This document shows positions 4,745 to 7,166 of a stretch of 7,166 nt of DNA, one piece after another. The stretch lies in assembly GCA_024403005.1 (NCBI GenBank), contig JAKSSQ010000093.1:1-7166 (forward strand), given 5' to 3'. The position numbers and the translations under genes were made by a program. The notes beneath the pieces were generated by a model, which saw nothing but the letters and a program-made list of their open reading frames with translations, had not been told where the DNA came from and searched no databases. Position 1 is the first letter of the stretch. Each line of letters opens with the position of its first letter. This DNA comes from Clostridia bacterium (GTDB lineage Bacteria > Bacillota > Clostridia > Peptostreptococcales > Anaerovoracaceae).

Positions 4745-7051
4745 TTACAGCTTTTCTTCCTTGCGGAGAGCTTCCATAACGCGTACGGGTGTAAACGGAA
4801 TCTTGTTCATGAATACGCCTGTAGCCTGGTGGAGTGCGCCTCTGATTGCAGGAGCGAGGCCTACAACGGGAGGTTCGCCGATACCCTTTGCGCCGTAGGG
4901 TCCGAGGCAGTTGGGGTGTTCAACGATGATTGTTTCCAGGTTGGGAAGGTCCATTGCTGTGGGGATAAGGAAGTCGTGGTAAGTATGGTTCTTCATGCGG
5001 CCGTCCTTCATGAACTGTTCTTCCATGATGCTCCAGCCGATGCCCTGAGCCATACCGCCCTGCATCTGTCCTTCAACAGTGCTGGGGTTAATTGCCTTGC
5101 CTACGTCGCAGGCCAGAACGCTGCGGTCGATGGTGATTTCGCCTGTGCGTGTGTCTACGGAGAGTTCAACTGCACATGCACCGAATGTGAACGCATGCAT
5201 CTGGTCGTATGTGCCGGTTTCGTTGCCTGTTACCTTGGGCGGGAACCAGCTGCCTACTGCTGCCAGGGGTACCTGGTCTGTGTAAGCTTCTACGATAGCC
5301 TGCTTAAGAGGCATGTTTTCTTCCGGGCGGCCCTTGCGGTAGATAGTACCGTTTTCGATGTAGAGGGCGTCTACGCCGGTCTTGAATGTATTCTTAGCAG
5401 CGTGTGTAAGGAATCTTTCTCTTAAGATCTTGCAGCCGTTGAGCACTGCGTTTCCTGCAAATACTGTGGATCTGGAGGATACGGTGGGGCCTGCATCCAG
5501 GGATGCTGCTGTGTCGGAAACGTCGATAAAGATGTCGTCTGCGGATACGCCGAGAGTTTCTGCTGCAATCTGCTTCATTGCAACCAGCAGGCCCTGTCCG
5601 AGTTCGCTCTGGGACATCATGATGTTGAAGGTGCCGTCCTGCTGAGCCTGTACTACGCAGTGTGCGCCGTCCGGTGAACCACCGGTACCGTTGCCGTACA
5701 TGAAGCAGGAGATGCCCTTACCTCTCTTAATGGGGCTTGCGGGGTCGTTTACAATCTTTTCGTCCCACTTAATGGCTTCTGCAGCCTTGAGCAGGCATTC
5801 TTCCAGACCTACGCCTCTTTCTTCCAGGATAGCCTGGGTGCTGTGAGTGCGGTCACCGCCGTGAACGATGTTCTTAAGACGGAGCTCGAGAGGATCCATG
5901 CCCAGCTTATCTGCAAGCATGTCCATCTGGCTTTCCATGGCGAAAGCTGCCTGGGGTACGCCGAGACCGCGGAATGCGCAGCCGTAGGGGTGGTTTGTAA
6001 ATACGGACTTGCCGATGCAGCGGCTTGTGGGAATCTTATAGGGGCCGCCGTTGTAGAAGGTCATTCTGTCGGGGATAAAGTCTACGGACATGTAAGCACC
6101 CTTGTCCAGGATGTCGTCTGCCATAATGCCCAGCAGGTTGCCTTCCTTATCTGCTGCGAGTCTGTGGTGAACGAAGGAAGCGTGGCGCTTTCCTGTGTTC
6201 TTAAAGACTTCGTCTCTTGTGAATTCGAAGACTACCGGACGGTTTGTAAGGCGGCAGAGAATGCCTGCGATGGCGCTTACGTCGTATGTGGAGTCTTCCT
6301 TGCCGCCGAAGCCGCCGCCTGCGATGCCGCCGATTACGCGGATTTTGCTAACGGGCAGGCCCAGAACGTGGCTGAGTTCTCTTCTTGCGTTCTGAACAGC
6401 GTGCTGGGGGCTGTGGATGATGATTCCGCCCTGGAAGTAATCCGGTTCAGCAATGCATACGTCCGGTTCCAGATAAGCGTGGTCTACCATGGGTGTTTCG
6501 TAGAAGTTGTCGATAATTACGTCTGCATTTGCGAAAGCAGCTTCTGCGTCGCCGTTGATAACCTGGTTTCTGCTGGAAACGGGGCTATTGCCGGAGTTGG
6601 GGTGGTTTGTATGAATTGCGGATACGGGGTCGTCTACGATTTCGCAGGGATCGTCGTATGCGGGCAGAGGTTCGTATTCTACCTTGATGAGCTTTACAGC
6701 TTCTTCTGCGATTGCGAGAGTTTCAGCTGCTACTGCTGCAACTGCATCGCCTTCGTAGTTAACCTTATCTACTGCGATGGCGGGCTTGTCTGCAACTACT
6801 ACGCCGTAGCCGTTGTTTGTCCAGGAAGGAAGGTTCTTTCCTGTAAGAACGTAAGCAACGCCGGGGAGCTTTTCTGCTTCGCTTGCGTCGATGGAGACGA
6901 TCTTTGCGTGGCCATAGGGCGGATAGAGAGCCTTAATGTGGAGCAGGTCGTTTCTGAAAACAGCCATGTCCGCTGCATATCTTGCTTCGCCTGTAACCTT
7001 GGCGATTGTGTCGGGTCTTACTATGCTTTTACCGATTACGTTATTACTCAT
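4745..7051 (-). CDS. xdhA: Molybdenum hydroxylase large subunit, xanthine dehydrogenase XdhA type
   Basis: A 768-aa molybdopterin-binding catalytic subunit of the xanthine oxidase family, about the length of separate XdhA subunits (about 750-770 aa). It hydroxylates a heterocycle with water, passing electrons to the [2Fe-2S] and FAD subunits. The N-terminal a/b-hammerhead domain (about 18-130) begins with KVTGEARYAAD. Cofactor and active-site motifs: GGGFGGKE (245-252), CAFRGLG (358-364), SELGQG (482-487), GPTVSSRST (521-529) and KGIGEPP (722-728), whose Glu726 matches the catalytic base (bovine Glu1261). Glu252 and Arg361 match the bovine XDH substrate residues Glu802 and Arg880, pointing to a purine-type substrate; aldehyde oxidases differ at these sites. 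YqeB and YqeC next door suggest the Se-dependent subgroup. No selenocysteine codon is seen; selenium would be in the cofactor. Nicotinate or other heterocycle hydroxylation cannot be excluded. Confidence 0.92.
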   Translation of the reverse strand: MSNNVIGKSIVRPDTIAKVTGEARYAADMAVFRNDLLHIKALYPPYGHAKIVSIDASEAEKLPGVAYVLTGKNLPSWTNNGYGVVVADKPAIAVDKVNYEGDAVAAVAAETLAIAEEAVKLIKVEYEPLPAYDDPCEIVDDPVSAIHTNHPNSGNSPVSSRNQVINGDAEAAFANADVIIDNFYETPMVDHAYLEPDVCIAEPDYFQGGIIIHSPQHAVQNARRELSHVLGLPVSKIRVIGGIAGGGFGGKEDSTYDVSAIAGILCRLTNRPVVFEFTRDEVFKNTGKRHASFVHHRLAADKEGNLLGIMADDILDKGAYMSVDFIPDRMTFYNGGPYKIPTSRCIGKSVFTNHPYGCAFRGLGVPQAAFAMESQMDMLADKLGMDPLELRLKNIVHGGDRTHSTQAILEERGVGLEECLLKAAEAIKWDEKIVNDPASPIKRGKGISCFMYGNGTGGSPDGAHCVVQAQQDGTFNIMMSQSELGQGLLVAMKQIAAETLGVSADDIFIDVSDTAASLDAGPTVSSRSTVFAGNAVLNGCKILRERFLTHAAKNTFKTGVDALYIENGTIYRKGRPEENMPLKQAIVEAYTDQVPLAAVGSWFPPKVTGNETGTYDQMHAFTFGACAVELSVDTRTGEITIDRSVLACDVGKAINPSTVEGQMQGGMAQGIGWSIMEEQFMKDGRMKNHTYHDFLIPTAMDLPNLETIIVEHPNCLGPYGAKGIGEPPVVGLAPAIRGALHQATGVFMNKIPFTPVRVMEALRKEEKL

Positions 7052-7166
7052 TGTCCTTGCCCTCCCTCATACGCTTTGCTGCCAGGGAAATAGCTTCTAC
7101 AATCTTCTGATATCCTGTGCAGCGGCAGAGATTGCCGGAAATTGCAACGCGGATGTCTTCTTCTGT
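7044..7166 (-). CDS. [2Fe-2S] small subunit of the molybdenum hydroxylase (C-terminal end only)
   Basis: The last 40 codons of a gene entering from the right edge. The segment ISGNLCRCTGYQKIVEAI (residues 9-26 of the visible part) is the hallmark of the C-terminal four-helix [2Fe-2S] domain of xanthine dehydrogenase-type iron-sulfur subunits; the C-x-C pair (visible residues 14 and 16) supplies two of the four cluster ligands. The subunit carries electrons from the Mo site to the FAD subunit. Its stop overlaps the xdhA start by 8 nt (ATGAGTAA), which fits a shared operon. The N-terminal plant-ferredoxin-like domain and any FAD subunit gene lie outside the window. In E. coli the corresponding gene is xdhC, a name that clashes with the maturation factor, so no symbol is given. 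Confidence 0.93.
   Translation of the reverse strand, partial: TEEDIRVAISGNLCRCTGYQKIVEAISLAAKRMREGKDNE
7061..7065 (-). promoter_or_regulatory. Ribosome binding site of xdhA
   Basis: GGAGG, within AGGGAGGG (7060-7067), lies 9 nt upstream of the ATG at 7051, inside the end of the iron-sulfur subunit gene. It is the best Shine-Dalgarno match among the gene starts in the window and fixes the xdhA start. It suggests xdhA is translated more strongly than the downstream maturation genes, whose starts have weak sites. Confidence 0.7.

Noticed and set aside
4499..5425. A 308-codon open frame on the plus strand.
   Set aside because: Antisense to xdhA and yqeC, Cys/Ala-rich by the same codon mirroring, with no recognisable domain and crossing a real gene boundary.
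4745..7051. A selenocysteine (UGA) codon in the hydroxylase.
   Set aside because: The xdhA frame is open from start to stop with no internal TGA; in this enzyme class selenium is proposed to be a cofactor ligand, not an amino acid.
5843..7093. A 416-codon open frame on the plus strand, rich in Cys, Ala and Val.
   Set aside because: It lies antisense to xdhA and the iron-sulfur gene. The composition follows from codon mirroring (Ala GCA codons read as TGC Cys), no family motif is seen, and the minus-strand gene carries all catalytic motifs.

Overview
The window holds eight protein-coding genes, all on the minus strand, so transcription runs from high to low coordinates. About half the bases are G+C by eye. 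The gene content (a separate-subunit molybdenum hydroxylase with YqeB/YqeC accessory proteins, and an EcfA1/EcfA2 ATPase pair) fits an anaerobic member of the Bacillota, probably a Clostridia-type gut or sediment bacterium. That placement is an inference from gene content; no rRNA or other marker is present.

Right part (7166 down to 1626): a molybdenum hydroxylase operon. It starts with the C-terminal end of a [2Fe-2S] subunit cut by the window edge. Next is a complete molybdopterin-binding large subunit (XdhA-like, 768 aa), then yqeC, yqeB, an XdhC-family gene and a MocA-like cytidylyltransferase gene. Junctions are very tight: overlaps of 8, 4 and 1 nt, and gaps of 12 and 1 nt. YqeB and YqeC are the marker proteins of the selenium-dependent molybdenum hydroxylase system, in which SelD-derived selenium is thought to form a labile Se ligand on the Mo cofactor. 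The set therefore looks like enzyme plus cofactor maturation: MocA makes the cytosine-dinucleotide form of the cofactor, XdhC and YqeB/YqeC load or modify it (S or Se), and XdhA uses it. XdhA keeps the glutamate and arginine positions typical of purine (xanthine/hypoxanthine) hydroxylases.

Middle (about 1520-1652): the only intergenic stretch of note. It carries an 87-bp REP-like palindromic repeat made of two 37-bp tandem units plus an inverted end. The repeat runs into the 3' end of the mocA-like gene and supplies its last eight codons and stop codon. Next to it is a strong extended -10 promoter whose expected transcription start falls at or next to the ATG of ecfA1, suggesting a leaderless or near-leaderless mRNA.

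Left part (1519 down to 1): ecfA1 and the first 227 codons of ecfA2, the paired ATPases of an energy-coupling-factor vitamin/metal transporter, overlapping by 10 nt. The transmembrane EcfT gene would be expected just beyond the left edge.

No tRNA, rRNA, CRISPR array or transposase gene was seen. No stretch longer than 300 bases lacks a gene. The wholly new element is most likely the repeat that writes the end of mocA; the rest is a good example of a known but poorly characterised selenium/molybdenum system.
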